DNA of 50,883 nucleotides from Bacteroidales bacterium UBA3290 (GCA_002361615.1 DETK01000021.1:6355-57237), one strand, 5' to 3'; positions 34,819-43,539 are shown, counted from the stretch's first letter. Made by a program: numbers and translations. Notes: generated by a model from the sequence alone, not told the origin.

Positions 34819-35760
34819 ATGAAGAAAATCTATCATCTTTGTCTGTCGTCCCACGACGAAGTCCTGTTCCGAAGCGAAGCCGACTTTAACCGCGGATTCA
34901 ACGCCTTGGCGCTCGCTTCCTTGATGACCGATTCAAACTTGTTGGCTGACGGTCTGTTAACCACGCACCTGCACCAGCTCGTACAAACGGACAGCCCGAT
35001 TGAGACCGTTTTCAGGATGCGGTACTCCTATGTACGGTATTTCAACACGAAATACAAACGGAAAGGGAAACTGGGTGAGCGAAAGCCCTACTGTCTGGAA
35101 GTCGAAGGCTATCACCATACGCTTGCGGCATTGAATTACGTAAACCGACAGGGCCTTCACCATGGGCTCTCCCCCTCTCCTTTCGGCTATCCATACTGCT
35201 CATCAAACGCTTTCTTCCGAAAATTGCTGGGCAAAGAATTTGACAAGCCGCTCCTGCCGACAAACCAAAGGTATAAAAACCTCCCGGAAGGAGTGTCCCT
35301 TCCGGAACGATACAGGATGGATACATCAGGCCTATTGCTTCGCGAAGATATCATCGACACCACCCTGGTGGAAACATACTATGTGTCATCTCGGAATTAC
35401 CTTTTCCAGATGAACAAGATCGGTGATGAAATCTCCCGGAAAGAACAGCAGGAAGAACGGTCTTCCTCACCGGTCATCACGCTTGAACTGATTGAGAAAG
35501 GCGTCCCCGGCATGGACATCGAACAATTGCTCCGCAACGAATCCGGCAAGCACAATCCACAACTGATCAGTGATCTGGAATTATGCACCCTGATAGACGA
35601 AACGCTTCTTCCCAAGTACTATCCGGGACTGACCATCTACGAAACTTCCCTATCACAACGCGCAGATCTGTACAATAGAATCTGGAAAGGCCTATGGGCC
35701 TCCCGGCATAAACGCACGACCGACGCCCAACTCCGCCGCTGCCTGTGCCTAAACACGTAA
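34819..35760 (+). CDS. RAYT-like HUH/Y1 transposase relative, copy 1
   Basis: 313-aa protein. The N-terminal ~135 residues fit the Y1 transposase (IS200/REP-associated) fold: HLCLSS near the start, HUH motif HLH at residues 50-52 (TTHLHQLVQ), RYFNTKYKRKGKLGER and the late helix EGYHHTLAALNYVNRQGLHH, with Tyr98 as candidate nucleophile. Such enzymes cut single-stranded hairpin ends and attach via a 5'-phosphotyrosine. The C-terminal ~175 residues match nothing I know and end in TTDAQLRRCLCL, possibly a DNA-binding helix. Start: ATG 34819 (aligns with copy 2); a TTG at 34801 is an alternative. Sharing about two thirds of residues with the product at 49687-50625. Palindromic repeat E2 lies 52 bp after the stop. 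Confidence 0.7.
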   Translation: MKKIYHLCLSSHDEVLFRSEADFNRGFNALALASLMTDSNLLADGLLTTHLHQLVQTDSPIETVFRMRYSYVRYFNTKYKRKGKLGERKPYCLEVEGYHHTLAALNYVNRQGLHHGLSPSPFGYPYCSSNAFFRKLLGKEFDKPLLPTNQRYKNLPEGVSLPERYRMDTSGLLLREDIIDTTLVETYYVSSRNYLFQMNKIGDEISRKEQQEERSSSPVITLELIEKGVPGMDIEQLLRNESGKHNPQLISDLELCTLIDETLLPKYYPGLTIYETSLSQRADLYNRIWKGLWASRHKRTTDAQLRRCLCLNT

Positions 35761-35812
35761 CTGCTGCCTTACACGGCCCGGACAAGGAGGTCCAGGACTG
35801 GACAAGGACGGC

Positions 35813-35943
35813 TGCGGCGCCCCCTTGCTCGCGAAACGGATGAAAGCGCTGCTTGGTCCGGCTCGCGAGCGCGAGATCCGGCACCCGGCCGGTTTCACGC
35901 TCGCGAAACGGACGAGACGGATGAATCATCCGTCTCGCGAACA
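35813..35943 (+). repeat. Palindromic element E2 (REP/BIME-like), next to RAYT-like gene 1
   Basis: Same size (118-bp core 35826-35943 plus 13-bp left flank) and direction as E1. Inverted ends are TGCTCGCGAAACGGATGA and the reverse complement of TGTTCGCGAGACGGATGA. A 25-bp perfect palindrome with 12-bp arms lies at 35913-35937, centred on the A at 35925; another hairpin surrounds GCTCGCGAGC at about 35862-35873. Element lies in the 207-bp gap between convergent genes, which otherwise holds nothing else recognised. Confidence 0.85.
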
Positions 35944-35967
35944 GGGGGTTAGCACTGGAGGTGCGGA

Positions 35968-36957
35968 TCATGATTGTCCGAATAGCTGATCGGCATACTC
36001 GTAGAATTCTTCGCTTTCACCCACCATAATCTTGTTGATTTTGCCTTCGGGATCGATGACGATCTTGGTGGGATATCCCGGAATTCCATAAATGCGAGCG
36101 ATGTCATCCTCTTTGCTGTTGTAGACGTGAAGCCACGGTAGTGCGTATTTCTCAACGGCATCTTTCCATTCTTCCTCGGTATCACGACAATCAATGCCAA
36201 CGATTTCAAACTTTCCGGCATATTTCTCATAGTAGGCTTTCATCTTGGGAAAGCCCTTGAGGCACCAGCCGCACCAGGAGCCCCAGAAGTCGAGTATGAT
36301 CCACTTGCCACGGAGGGTTGACAACGTTAACGGCTTTCCTTTCAAGTCAGGCAGGGTAAAGTCCGGGGCCATGGCGCCTTCTACGGCCTCCTTGCCAATC
36401 AGATCCTTTTGTGCCTGTCGCAATAATGCATCCGCAATGGGCTTCAGTCGTCCGTTTCTGACTTTCGGATCGATGGCGTTGATGGCGGTTTCCATCTGTT
36501 CCGGTTCGAGACCGTAGAGCAGGGCCATGGACACTTCCGACTTCGGATGAGCAAGGATATAGTCAAGTGCGTTTTCCTCTTCATCTGCTACCAGGGCATA
36601 CTCCCGATAAAAACGGCTGCCACTCATCTGATAATCGCCAAAACGCCCCCGCAGGACGACTTCTTCTCCTGCGATTGCCGGAAAACCGATATAGTCAGCG
36701 TAATCGGCACTTCTGATTGTCACGAAATAGGGATTGTCCACAGGGAGGAACAAATCTAGATGACCATCCACAGCAGGATAAAACTTAAGTACAGGCGGCC
36801 ATGAGCCGTATTCGAGCGTCATAAAGGCTACGCTGTCTTTCAATCCATCGAGGATGGCGTCGATATGCACGGCTTCTTTCTTGACCTGGCTGGACTGGCA
36901 ACTGGCCAAAGTGAAGCCTAACGAAAGAACCAATACAAAAAGAGTTATTCTTTTCAT
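35968..36957 (-). CDS. TlpA/ResA-like thioredoxin lipoprotein
   Basis: 329-aa lipoprotein (signal MKRITLFVLVLSLGFTLASC). The N-terminal ~120 residues are a beta-rich domain like the DUF4369 part of Bacteroidota TlpA proteins, followed by a helical linker. The C-terminal thioredoxin domain has FWGSWCGWC (CxxC) and cis-Pro in GIPGYPTKIV. Probable envelope thiol-disulfide reductase. It starts 14 bp after the ExbB-like gene, in one operon. Confidence 0.9.
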   Translation of the reverse strand: MKRITLFVLVLSLGFTLASCQSSQVKKEAVHIDAILDGLKDSVAFMTLEYGSWPPVLKFYPAVDGHLDLFLPVDNPYFVTIRSADYADYIGFPAIAGEEVVLRGRFGDYQMSGSRFYREYALVADEEENALDYILAHPKSEVSMALLYGLEPEQMETAINAIDPKVRNGRLKPIADALLRQAQKDLIGKEAVEGAMAPDFTLPDLKGKPLTLSTLRGKWIILDFWGSWCGWCLKGFPKMKAYYEKYAGKFEIVGIDCRDTEEEWKDAVEKYALPWLHVYNSKEDDIARIYGIPGYPTKIVIDPEGKINKIMVGESEEFYEYADQLFGQS

Positions 36958-36971
36958 TGATTATAAAGGAA

Positions 36972-37322
36972 TTATAACCGGGGCTTCCGAATAATACGAA
37001 TAGCGAGGGAGAGCAGGTAGATGATCAGGCCGTAGCAGAGGGTAACAATGCAGCATTTGAGGCCAATCCAAAGCAATGCAGGAGAGATATTGCCATTGCA
37101 GGCTTCAACTGCAGAAGCGGCATTGTACCAACTGAAGGCAACGGCAAGAATGCTGAAGACAAGTGCGGCGGAGCCGATTTCCTTTACCCAGGCTGGCGCT
37201 TTCCACGCGGCAAACAAGAGACACACCAGCAGGATGGTGAGAATGGACATACTGATTGGACCGCCTTCGACAAACAATGTCGGAAAAGAGGTAAGGGACA
37301 TCAGGGAAGAAAGGAAGATCAT
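36972..37322 (-). CDS. Small MotA/TolQ/ExbB-like membrane protein
   Basis: 116 aa with three membrane helices: GGPISMSILTILLVCLLFA, SAALVFSILAVAFSWYNAA and IVTLCYGLIIYLLSLAI. The order and motifs (EGGPISMSIL; ALVF...; NISPALLWIGLK; YGLIIYLLS) recall small MotA/TolQ/ExbB-type proteins of Bacteroidota, which are shorter than canonical ExbB. No ExbD or TonB gene is adjacent, so proton-channel activity is uncertain. First gene of an operon with the TlpA-like lipoprotein. Confidence 0.7.
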   Translation of the reverse strand: MIFLSSLMSLTSFPTLFVEGGPISMSILTILLVCLLFAAWKAPAWVKEIGSAALVFSILAVAFSWYNAASAVEACNGNISPALLWIGLKCCIVTLCYGLIIYLLSLAIRIIRKPRL

Positions 37323-37368
37323 AATACTAGAGGGTTTGAATGGTTTATTATTCGTGCTATCTCGAATA

Positions 37369-37376
37369 CAAAGGTA
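37369..37376 (-). promoter_or_regulatory. -7 box for the ExbB-like/TlpA operon (TACCTTTG)
   Basis: Minus-strand TACCTTTG, 46 nt before the ATG at 37322. Confidence 0.7.
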
Positions 37377-37474
37377 CGGCGACTATTTGATAAATTGGTC
37401 TGTCAAATCCCCCGCAAAAGTGGTTAAAAGCCCCGGTTTCGATCCGTTGAGGGCCATATCTCGAGAAGATTCTC

Positions 37475-37482
37475 TATATTTG
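37475..37482 (+). promoter_or_regulatory. -7 box for the LytTR gene (TATATTTG)
   Basis: TATATTTG, 30 nt before the ATG at 37513; the leader contains AAGGAGAAC. The divergent 190-bp gap holds this and the opposite promoter. Confidence 0.7.
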
Positions 37483-37512
37483 TAAGTAAGGAGAACTACG
37501 AGCGATTCATCC

Positions 37513-38238
37513 ATGAAGAGGCCCCTGATTGTCATCATCGCCTGGTTGCTTGCCATCCTGCTCATTGCAGCAATGGTGGTCAGCATGGATTTCTCTTTCC
37601 CTGAAGCTTTGCTCATCAGCGTGACGTTTCTTCCCGGCGCTCTGGCGGCTCGCTTTTTTTTCTCTAAAATTTCTTTCGAAAACCGAAGGGAAGGCATCAT
37701 CAATGCTTGTTTCGTTTTCCTCGCCATCCTGGTGGTGGAAACAGCTTTGGTCTTGGCTGCGGACTTGTATATCCTCTGGCTACGAGAACATACGCACGGG
37801 CTTTTCAACATCGTTGATGGCAAGCAGTTTCCTAATACCCTTTTTAACCCCATTTTTATCTCTCTCATCCTGACGCTGCTGCTGGTCGGCGACTGGGCCC
37901 TGGCTCGCCTGCTGGAAAAGCGGTTTCCGGCCGCGAAGGAGCCGGTCCGATTCATCTCGGAGAGGAAGCCCGTCAGCCTGCTGCCGGAAGAAATCCTTTT
38001 TATTGAGTCGAATGACAAGGAAGTGACTGTATTCGCGACTGGAGGACGCCGGTTCCGGAACAGGACTGGCATCGCCCAGTGGGAGTCGCTGCTGGGTCCT
38101 GACTTCGTGCGCATTCACCGCTCCTATCTCGTCCAACGCTCCGCCATCTCACAAATCGGTGCCGACTCGCTCATCGCGGCCGGCACTTCACTTCCCATCT
38201 CCCGCAAGTATCGGGAATCGGTTCAATCGCTGCGCTGA
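37513..38238 (+). CDS. Membrane-bound LytTR-type DNA-binding regulator
   Basis: 241 aa. Four membrane helices (about residues 4-25, 28-50, 65-90 and 112-135) lead into a cytoplasmic LytTR domain (about 145-241): KPVSLLPEEILFIESNDKEV, the LGPDFVRIHRSYLVQ signature and LPISRKYRESV. LytTR proteins bind direct repeats in target promoters. A signal acting through the membrane part is inferred. It converges with the TlpA-like gene at 38254, 15 bp apart, and is divergent from the ExbB-like operon, a plausible target. Confidence 0.9.
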   Translation: MKRPLIVIIAWLLAILLIAAMVVSMDFSFPEALLISVTFLPGALAARFFFSKISFENRREGIINACFVFLAILVVETALVLAADLYILWLREHTHGLFNIVDGKQFPNTLFNPIFISLILTLLLVGDWALARLLEKRFPAAKEPVRFISERKPVSLLPEEILFIESNDKEVTVFATGGRRFRNRTGIAQWESLLGPDFVRIHRSYLVQRSAISQIGADSLIAAGTSLPISRKYRESVQSLR

Positions 38239-38253
38239 TCCCTGTGCAGTGAA

Positions 38254-39387
38254 TTAGCGCAAGTGTTGCTGAAGGTATTCGTCGAATTCGTCGAGATTGT
38301 GGTGGCCCTGAAGGACGATTTCGCCCTGGGGGTCGAGGAGGAAGAAATGCGGGACACCCTTAATCTGGAGGCGGTTACAGAGGACGCCCTCCAGGTCGAA
38401 AAGCTGGTCGTAATCAATCTTCAGTTCGGCAATGGCTGCCAGCGAGCTCTCCGGTTGGTCCTGGACCGTGATGCCTATCACCTTCAGACCTTTCCCGGCG
38501 TATTTGTCGTTCAGACGGATGACATTTGGAATCTCTTCCCGGCAAGGTGCGCACCAGCTTCCCCAGAAGTCGAGCATGACATACTGTCCCTGCCCCGTCA
38601 CCTCCTCAAAACGAGCGACTGCTTGACATTCCTCCCGCGACACCACGCTGCCACCGGGACCGACGGTAACCCATTCCGCTTTACCGTCTTCCTGGTTTTC
38701 AGCGTCCCTGTAGGCCATTATCATGGCAATGGTCGGATCCTCCCGGATACAGTCGCCGCCAAGCGCAATCATCTCTTTCAGCTCTTCGTAAGGAGCCGAG
38801 AAGGCCCATAAGATCATGGTCTGGACACCCACAGCATCGTCGGGATGAGCAAGATAATATACGCGCAGCACGGAATCCAGCCTTTGGCGTGAACGGTTGG
38901 AGAGTTCTTCCATTTTTTGCGCATCCCCCGCTTCGGAGGCCGCTATCATTTCATCCATCTCCGGGCCTGGCCCTTCCATAATCTGGTACGTCTCCTTGAT
39001 CAGGTTGTTCATCGCGGAAGTCAGCGGACTTCCGGAAGTCGTATGATTGTCGAAATCGACTGTCATTTTACGGGTATCGGCCACGATCTCCATCATGTCG
39101 AAAAGGCCGCCGTCGCCCACCTCGGCACCCGTCGCGTCGATAAAACGGATCCGCTGCTGGACGCGCGGATCCCGCCGCGTCCGGAGCGTATAGGCCCCGT
39201 CCACGACCTGACACGTATCGACATTGCTGTCGCCACATACCAATACCGCATAATATGTCTGGTCCGGATCCGGCACGGTGACTGTACCCTGGATGGTGCA
39301 GGGCTTCTCGGAAGCGCATGCCCCCACGAAAAGAAGCACGGACGAAAGGAGCAGGAAGCCTGCCACCCTATAAGCTTTATCTTTCAT
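38254..39387 (-). CDS. TlpA-like thioredoxin lipoprotein
   Basis: 377-aa lipoprotein (signal ending LLFVGAC). It has a DUF4369-like N-terminal beta domain (CTIQGTVTVPDPDQTYY...), a helical middle and a C-terminal thioredoxin domain with FWGSWCAPC (CxxC) and cis-Pro in IKGVPHFFLL. Likely an envelope disulfide reductase of the Bacteroidota TlpA type. It has its own promoter (39416-39423). Cys residues in the N-terminal part (VCGDSNVDTCQ) may be disulfide-bonded. Confidence 0.9.
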   Translation of the reverse strand: MKDKAYRVAGFLLLSSVLLFVGACASEKPCTIQGTVTVPDPDQTYYAVLVCGDSNVDTCQVVDGAYTLRTRRDPRVQQRIRFIDATGAEVGDGGLFDMMEIVADTRKMTVDFDNHTTSGSPLTSAMNNLIKETYQIMEGPGPEMDEMIAASEAGDAQKMEELSNRSRQRLDSVLRVYYLAHPDDAVGVQTMILWAFSAPYEELKEMIALGGDCIREDPTIAMIMAYRDAENQEDGKAEWVTVGPGGSVVSREECQAVARFEEVTGQGQYVMLDFWGSWCAPCREEIPNVIRLNDKYAGKGLKVIGITVQDQPESSLAAIAELKIDYDQLFDLEGVLCNRLQIKGVPHFFLLDPQGEIVLQGHHNLDEFDEYLQQHLR

Positions 39388-39415
39388 GATAATGGGTTTA
39401 ATGGTTTTACCTTTG

Positions 39416-39423
39416 CAAAGTTA
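39416..39423 (-). promoter_or_regulatory. -7 box of the TlpA-like gene (TAACTTTG)
   Basis: Minus-strand TAACTTTG, 28 nt before the ATG at 39387. The plus strand carries TACCTTTG at 39408-39415, so two opposing boxes abut each other at TTTG|CAAA. Confidence 0.65.
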
Positions 39424-39519
39424 CACACAGAAGTCCTATCCGCTAAAGTTAAAACCCTCTGTGGCCGTGTTGAATCCCGTTCCGGGAACGGAATCCTTGC
39501 CGAAGCGGGGACTTTTACG

Positions 39520-39527
39520 TATTTTTG
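39520..39527 (+). promoter_or_regulatory. -7 box of the S41 peptidase gene (TATTTTTG)
   Basis: TATTTTTG, 51 nt before the ATG at 39579. Confidence 0.65.
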
Positions 39528-39578
39528 TCATCCTAAAGACGGTCGCACGTATCGCGCAAACAACGATAATCCTATCCT

Positions 39579-40484
39579 ATGAAATCTCTTACCCTAATCC
39601 TGGCCCTCACGATGGCCAGTCTGACGATTGCCGGCTGCGGATCGCCGGAGCAGCAGTATGTAAAAAAAGCCGTCAAGCTGATGGATCGCAAATGCCTGTT
39701 TGCCGAAGGGCCTGCCTGGGAAGAGGCGAAGGCCAAGGCGCTGGCGGCCAGGCCGGCCACAAAGGAGGAGGCCTATGAGGTCACCCGAGAGGCTTTGAAA
39801 GTAGCCGGCGGAAAGCACTCCTTCATCTTTACGGTAGAAAGGCAGGAAGAGAGTGCGGCCGAGGATAAGGTGACAGAGCCTTCCGTAAAGCCTTGTGGAG
39901 ACGGCATCCTGCTGATTACACTGCCGGCATTCAGCGGCCAGACAAAAGACGAGAACCTGCGCTATGCCCACACGGTACTCGACGCCCTGCCGGAGGCCGG
40001 CACGCCGGAGGCTGAAAGCCTGAAAGGCGTCATCATCGACCTGCGTGGCAACACGGGCGGCAATATGTATCCGATGATCGCGGCTGTCCATCGCTTCCTG
40101 CCCAACGACAATATCCTGCGCTTCAAGAGCCGCAAGTTCACGATGCCCGTGACGAAAGATTTTGTCCTGCGGAACGTCGGCATCGAGTCCGGGACTGCCA
40201 TCACTTGCCCTATTGCCCTGCTGACCGATGATTGGACAGGCAGTTCCGGCGAAGCCACCCTCCTCTGTTTCAGAGGATTGGAAAATGCTCGCACGTTCGG
40301 CGCACCCACAGCCGGCTATGCATCGGCCAATTCGCCTTTCCCGATGCCCGATGGCTCGCAACTCGTGTTGACAATCAGCTGCGACATGGCCCGCACGGGT
40401 GAAATCTTCTGCGACGATCCCATCGAACCCGACGTACCAACAGACCACCCCCTGGAAGAAGCCTTGACCTGGCTCCAACGATAG
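39579..40484 (+). CDS. S41 family peptidase-like lipoprotein
   Basis: 301-aa lipoprotein (MKSLTLILALTMASLTIAGC). It has the tail-specific protease core: VIIDLRGNTGGNM, then LLTDDWTGSSGEATLL with the candidate catalytic Ser in TGSSGE, and GYASANSPF. It lacks a recognisable PDZ domain and is shorter than CtpA proteins; a Lys of the dyad is not clear. Envelope location and substrate unknown. Converges with the barrel gene at 40525. Confidence 0.82.
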   Translation: MKSLTLILALTMASLTIAGCGSPEQQYVKKAVKLMDRKCLFAEGPAWEEAKAKALAARPATKEEAYEVTREALKVAGGKHSFIFTVERQEESAAEDKVTEPSVKPCGDGILLITLPAFSGQTKDENLRYAHTVLDALPEAGTPEAESLKGVIIDLRGNTGGNMYPMIAAVHRFLPNDNILRFKSRKFTMPVTKDFVLRNVGIESGTAITCPIALLTDDWTGSSGEATLLCFRGLENARTFGAPTAGYASANSPFPMPDGSQLVLTISCDMARTGEIFCDDPIEPDVPTDHPLEEALTWLQR

Positions 40485-40524
40485 ATAGTGGGCGAAAGCG
40501 AGCGGAGCGAAGCGATCGACGTTG

Positions 40525-43494
40525 TTAGAACATCATGTTCAGCGCTGCCCGGCTGGCCTTTTGGCTCTGGGTGGCGTTGAGCTTGCCGAAATTCCACTTG
40601 AAGGTGATGAAGAAGTGGCGACCCAACTGGTTGTACATCGAATCCTCGATATAGTTGTCGGTCGTGATATGCCGCGTGGTACGCGTACTGTTGAGAATAT
40701 CGTTCACGTGGAAACCGATGGAGAACTGCTTGATGCTGCGGTTCACACCGAAATTCCACAACAGGTACGGTTCGTTGTAACCGGAGGGGAAACCCTTGAA
40801 GAAGTTGTACTCGACTTCCGTACTCAGTTCCCAGCCGTTCTTCGACGACCAATCGCCATCGAAATAAACGCTGCTGCTCCAGGTTTTCGTGTCCGCCGCA
40901 CTGTCGAGGGAATAATGGGCCGAACGATAATTGGTACTTCCGTGCAGGCTTGCCGTAATCGTTTCTCCCCGATAACTCAAACCGACGTTCGGAGCGAGCG
41001 ACAGGCTGTTGGTGACGCTTTCGCTGAACCCGCTCTGCCCCGAAAAGAAACGGCTGCCGCTGCTATCTCCCCAGAAGTCCTCCATGAACCGGTTGTAGTT
41101 GAATGTTTCCACGTCGAGGCCGTCCAGCCGCCTTGTGTTCTGGTAGCTGATGGACCTGCTGTCCGTTGCAGAGAAACCAGTCCGCAGACTCAGTTTCTTG
41201 TCTTGTGTCAAGGCAATACGACCATTGAGATATGCCGAGACCGATACAGCGGGCTTCGCGGAATTGACGGGGATGCTGTACTGGATGCCGTCGTCATCGA
41301 ACCAGCTGGCCATCACCGTCTGCCGCTGGATCAAGGATGATGTCAGGTACAAGTTCAGATTATGCTGTTTCTGCGGATTGTTGAGATAGATGCTGCCCGT
41401 TGCGGAATGGCTGTAGGAAGGTTTCAGGTAGATGTTACCCATCTGGAGGCGCGTAGGGACGGCTATGTCAAGCACAGGCATCTGCCGCGCGGCTGAAGGC
41501 CGGGAAGAACGGCCATTGTAGGAAAAATCGAAGCTGTTCTGCTTATTCATCCAACGGAAGTTCAGATACGGGCTCCAGTCCAGCAGCCACTCGCCGATAC
41601 CGGTTTCGGTATCGCGGCCCAGCGACCGGGCGCGCATCTCGTTGAGCGTCTCCTGCATCTGGGCGCCGAGCTGTACGGAAGTCTGGTCCTTCCTGTACTG
41701 GAATTGAACCGTCTCATTGAAATAGATGTACTTGTTCTTCGTGAAAGTAGAATAGTAGTCATTCTTCCGGGTATAGTTGTCCTTGTCGATGACCGAGGGA
41801 TCGAAACCGGGCGTTCCGGCGGTCCGGTCGAAGGCATCCTTGCCGTTGTTGCGCCAGGAGCCAAAGCTGCTCAGATCGACCGACAGGATCCACCGTTCAG
41901 CGAGCGGCTCGTTATAGGACAGACGGAACTGACCGCTGTAATTGCGATTGTCCGTCCGGTAGAAAAGGTCGCGTGTAATGGGATCCGACGCTGCCTGCAG
42001 GTAGGTCTGCGAGAACTCGCGGCTGCCGGCATCGTAGTCCGTCAGGTTGTAGTAACCGTTCAGCGTGACGCTCCGGCGCTTGTTGCCGCCGAGTTCCTTG
42101 ATACCGAAACTCAAATTCGCGTTGTGGGAGAACTGACGGGATTCGGCGTAATTGCTCGACGAAGCCTGATTGAGGCGCTGCCCGCCTGCCACCTGGACGG
42201 ATTCGTTGTCATTGTAGCCTTCCGTCCTGCCGCCGGCATAGCGGACGGTCGGGGAAAAACTGAACAGGTATTTCTTGCGGTTCGTGTTCTTGAGTTCGAA
42301 GTTCAGCTTGACGTTGTCATTCGTCACAAAGTTCTTGCTCTCGGTCCCGGTGAAAATGTCGCTGCCGCCGCTGACGAAGGTCGTCCGCTCCGAGCGGCCG
42401 CGGGAGTCGCTGAAAGAATGGTTGTAGTTGGCCGCTGCCGTGCTCTCCAGACCCTTGATGCGCGTGGTGTTGTAGTTCGCGCCTGCCTGCCCGTAGGTCT
42501 GGATGCCGCCACCAAGGCCGCCGCCGATGATCCGGGTATCGTCCTCGTCGATGTTCCGGATGACGATGATGCCGTTTTCTTCGGAAATCGGCGCGTTGTA
42601 AGCGCCGCCCACCAGCGTGACCTGGTCCTTTTCGTTATAGCCGGAAGCCATCACGTTGCCCGTATAGAGGAAACCGCGGTTGTCGATCATCTCGTCCTTG
42701 CGGTCACCGGCCACCGTCGTTCCGGCACCTACGGTAGCGTTTCCGAACCAGCCCTTCTGGAATTCCTGCTTGAATTCCAGGTCCATCACTTTCTCCCGGT
42801 CGGTGGCCACGCCGGTGAACTGTTCGGAGTCGCTCACCTTGTCGATGACTTTCACCTTGTCAACGACCTTGGCGGGCAGGTTCTTGAGAGCCATCTTCGG
42901 ATCATCGAAGAAGAAGGTCTTGCCGCCCACGGTAATCTTCTGGATTGTCTCGCCATTGTATTTCACGGTGCCGTCTTTCGACACCTCCATACCCGGCATC
43001 CGCTTGAGCAGGTCTTCCAGCATCTGGTTCTGCCCTACCTGGAAGGATGATGCATTGAAGATGATGGTATCCTGCCTGATCTCGATCGGATTGCCGATGG
43101 CCGACACATGCGCGGCATCGAGCATCTGTGCATCCTCGGCGAGCCGGATGACCCCCAGGTCCACCGAATCCCTGTCCCAGTCGAACGAGAAATAGTGTTC
43201 CTTGTTGTAGGTCTTGTAGCCCAACATCTCGACAGTGAGCACGTAGGTGCCGCGCGTCACTTTCGTGATGCGGGCGACACCAGACGTGTCGGTCAGTGCA
43301 AAGTTGGTGATCAGCGTATCGTTTTTGGCTGTCAGATAGGCAGAGGCATAAGGCACAGGAGCTTCCGTCTTCTCTTCCAGGACTTTGACGAGGACGGACC
43401 CCTGATTTCTTTCGAAAAGGCCGCCGGGAATGAACTGCGCCCGCGCCGATACCGCGGCAATCAAGCAGAACAGGATGGCAAAGAATCGTTTCAT
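40525..43494 (-). CDS. Outer-membrane beta-barrel protein, TonB-receptor-like, module 2
   Basis: 989-aa paralog of the protein at 25662-28610. Signal peptide (MKRFFAILFCLIAAVSARAQ), carboxypeptidase-regulatory-like domain (VKVLEEKTEAPVPYASAYLT), plug-like segment (LEDLLKRMPGMEVSKDG ... NLPAKVVDKVKVIDKVSD), and a large barrel ending in FKWNFGKLN. The plug-like region is nearly identical to module 1 in protein and clearly similar in DNA, while the barrels differ more. Last gene of the minus-strand operon BlaI, M56, TPR, barrel. Substrate unknown. Confidence 0.88.
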   Translation of the reverse strand: MKRFFAILFCLIAAVSARAQFIPGGLFERNQGSVLVKVLEEKTEAPVPYASAYLTAKNDTLITNFALTDTSGVARITKVTRGTYVLTVEMLGYKTYNKEHYFSFDWDRDSVDLGVIRLAEDAQMLDAAHVSAIGNPIEIRQDTIIFNASSFQVGQNQMLEDLLKRMPGMEVSKDGTVKYNGETIQKITVGGKTFFFDDPKMALKNLPAKVVDKVKVIDKVSDSEQFTGVATDREKVMDLEFKQEFQKGWFGNATVGAGTTVAGDRKDEMIDNRGFLYTGNVMASGYNEKDQVTLVGGAYNAPISEENGIIVIRNIDEDDTRIIGGGLGGGIQTYGQAGANYNTTRIKGLESTAAANYNHSFSDSRGRSERTTFVSGGSDIFTGTESKNFVTNDNVKLNFELKNTNRKKYLFSFSPTVRYAGGRTEGYNDNESVQVAGGQRLNQASSSNYAESRQFSHNANLSFGIKELGGNKRRSVTLNGYYNLTDYDAGSREFSQTYLQAASDPITRDLFYRTDNRNYSGQFRLSYNEPLAERWILSVDLSSFGSWRNNGKDAFDRTAGTPGFDPSVIDKDNYTRKNDYYSTFTKNKYIYFNETVQFQYRKDQTSVQLGAQMQETLNEMRARSLGRDTETGIGEWLLDWSPYLNFRWMNKQNSFDFSYNGRSSRPSAARQMPVLDIAVPTRLQMGNIYLKPSYSHSATGSIYLNNPQKQHNLNLYLTSSLIQRQTVMASWFDDDGIQYSIPVNSAKPAVSVSAYLNGRIALTQDKKLSLRTGFSATDSRSISYQNTRRLDGLDVETFNYNRFMEDFWGDSSGSRFFSGQSGFSESVTNSLSLAPNVGLSYRGETITASLHGSTNYRSAHYSLDSAADTKTWSSSVYFDGDWSSKNGWELSTEVEYNFFKGFPSGYNEPYLLWNFGVNRSIKQFSIGFHVNDILNSTRTTRHITTDNYIEDSMYNQLGRHFFITFKWNFGKLNATQSQKASRAALNMMF

Positions 43495-43539
43495 ACAATA
43501 GATTAGACGCAGAATCCCCGCAATAGTTATACCGTATTT

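Noticed and set aside
34819..35760. Ordinary IS200/IS605 insertion sequence
   Set aside because: The protein is twice the usual TnpA length, no TnpB gene is adjacent and the flanks are REP-like repeats rather than simple IS ends.
35944..35970. Continuation of the phosphoesterase second domain behind E2, as expected if the 3.6-kb block was a clean insertion
   Set aside because: The sequence goes directly into the 3' end of a TlpA-like gene; no phosphoesterase codons are found.
40485..40524. GCGA-rich stretch between convergent genes as another REP-like element
   Set aside because: Only about 30 bp, no clear inverted ends and no match to the E1-E4 core.
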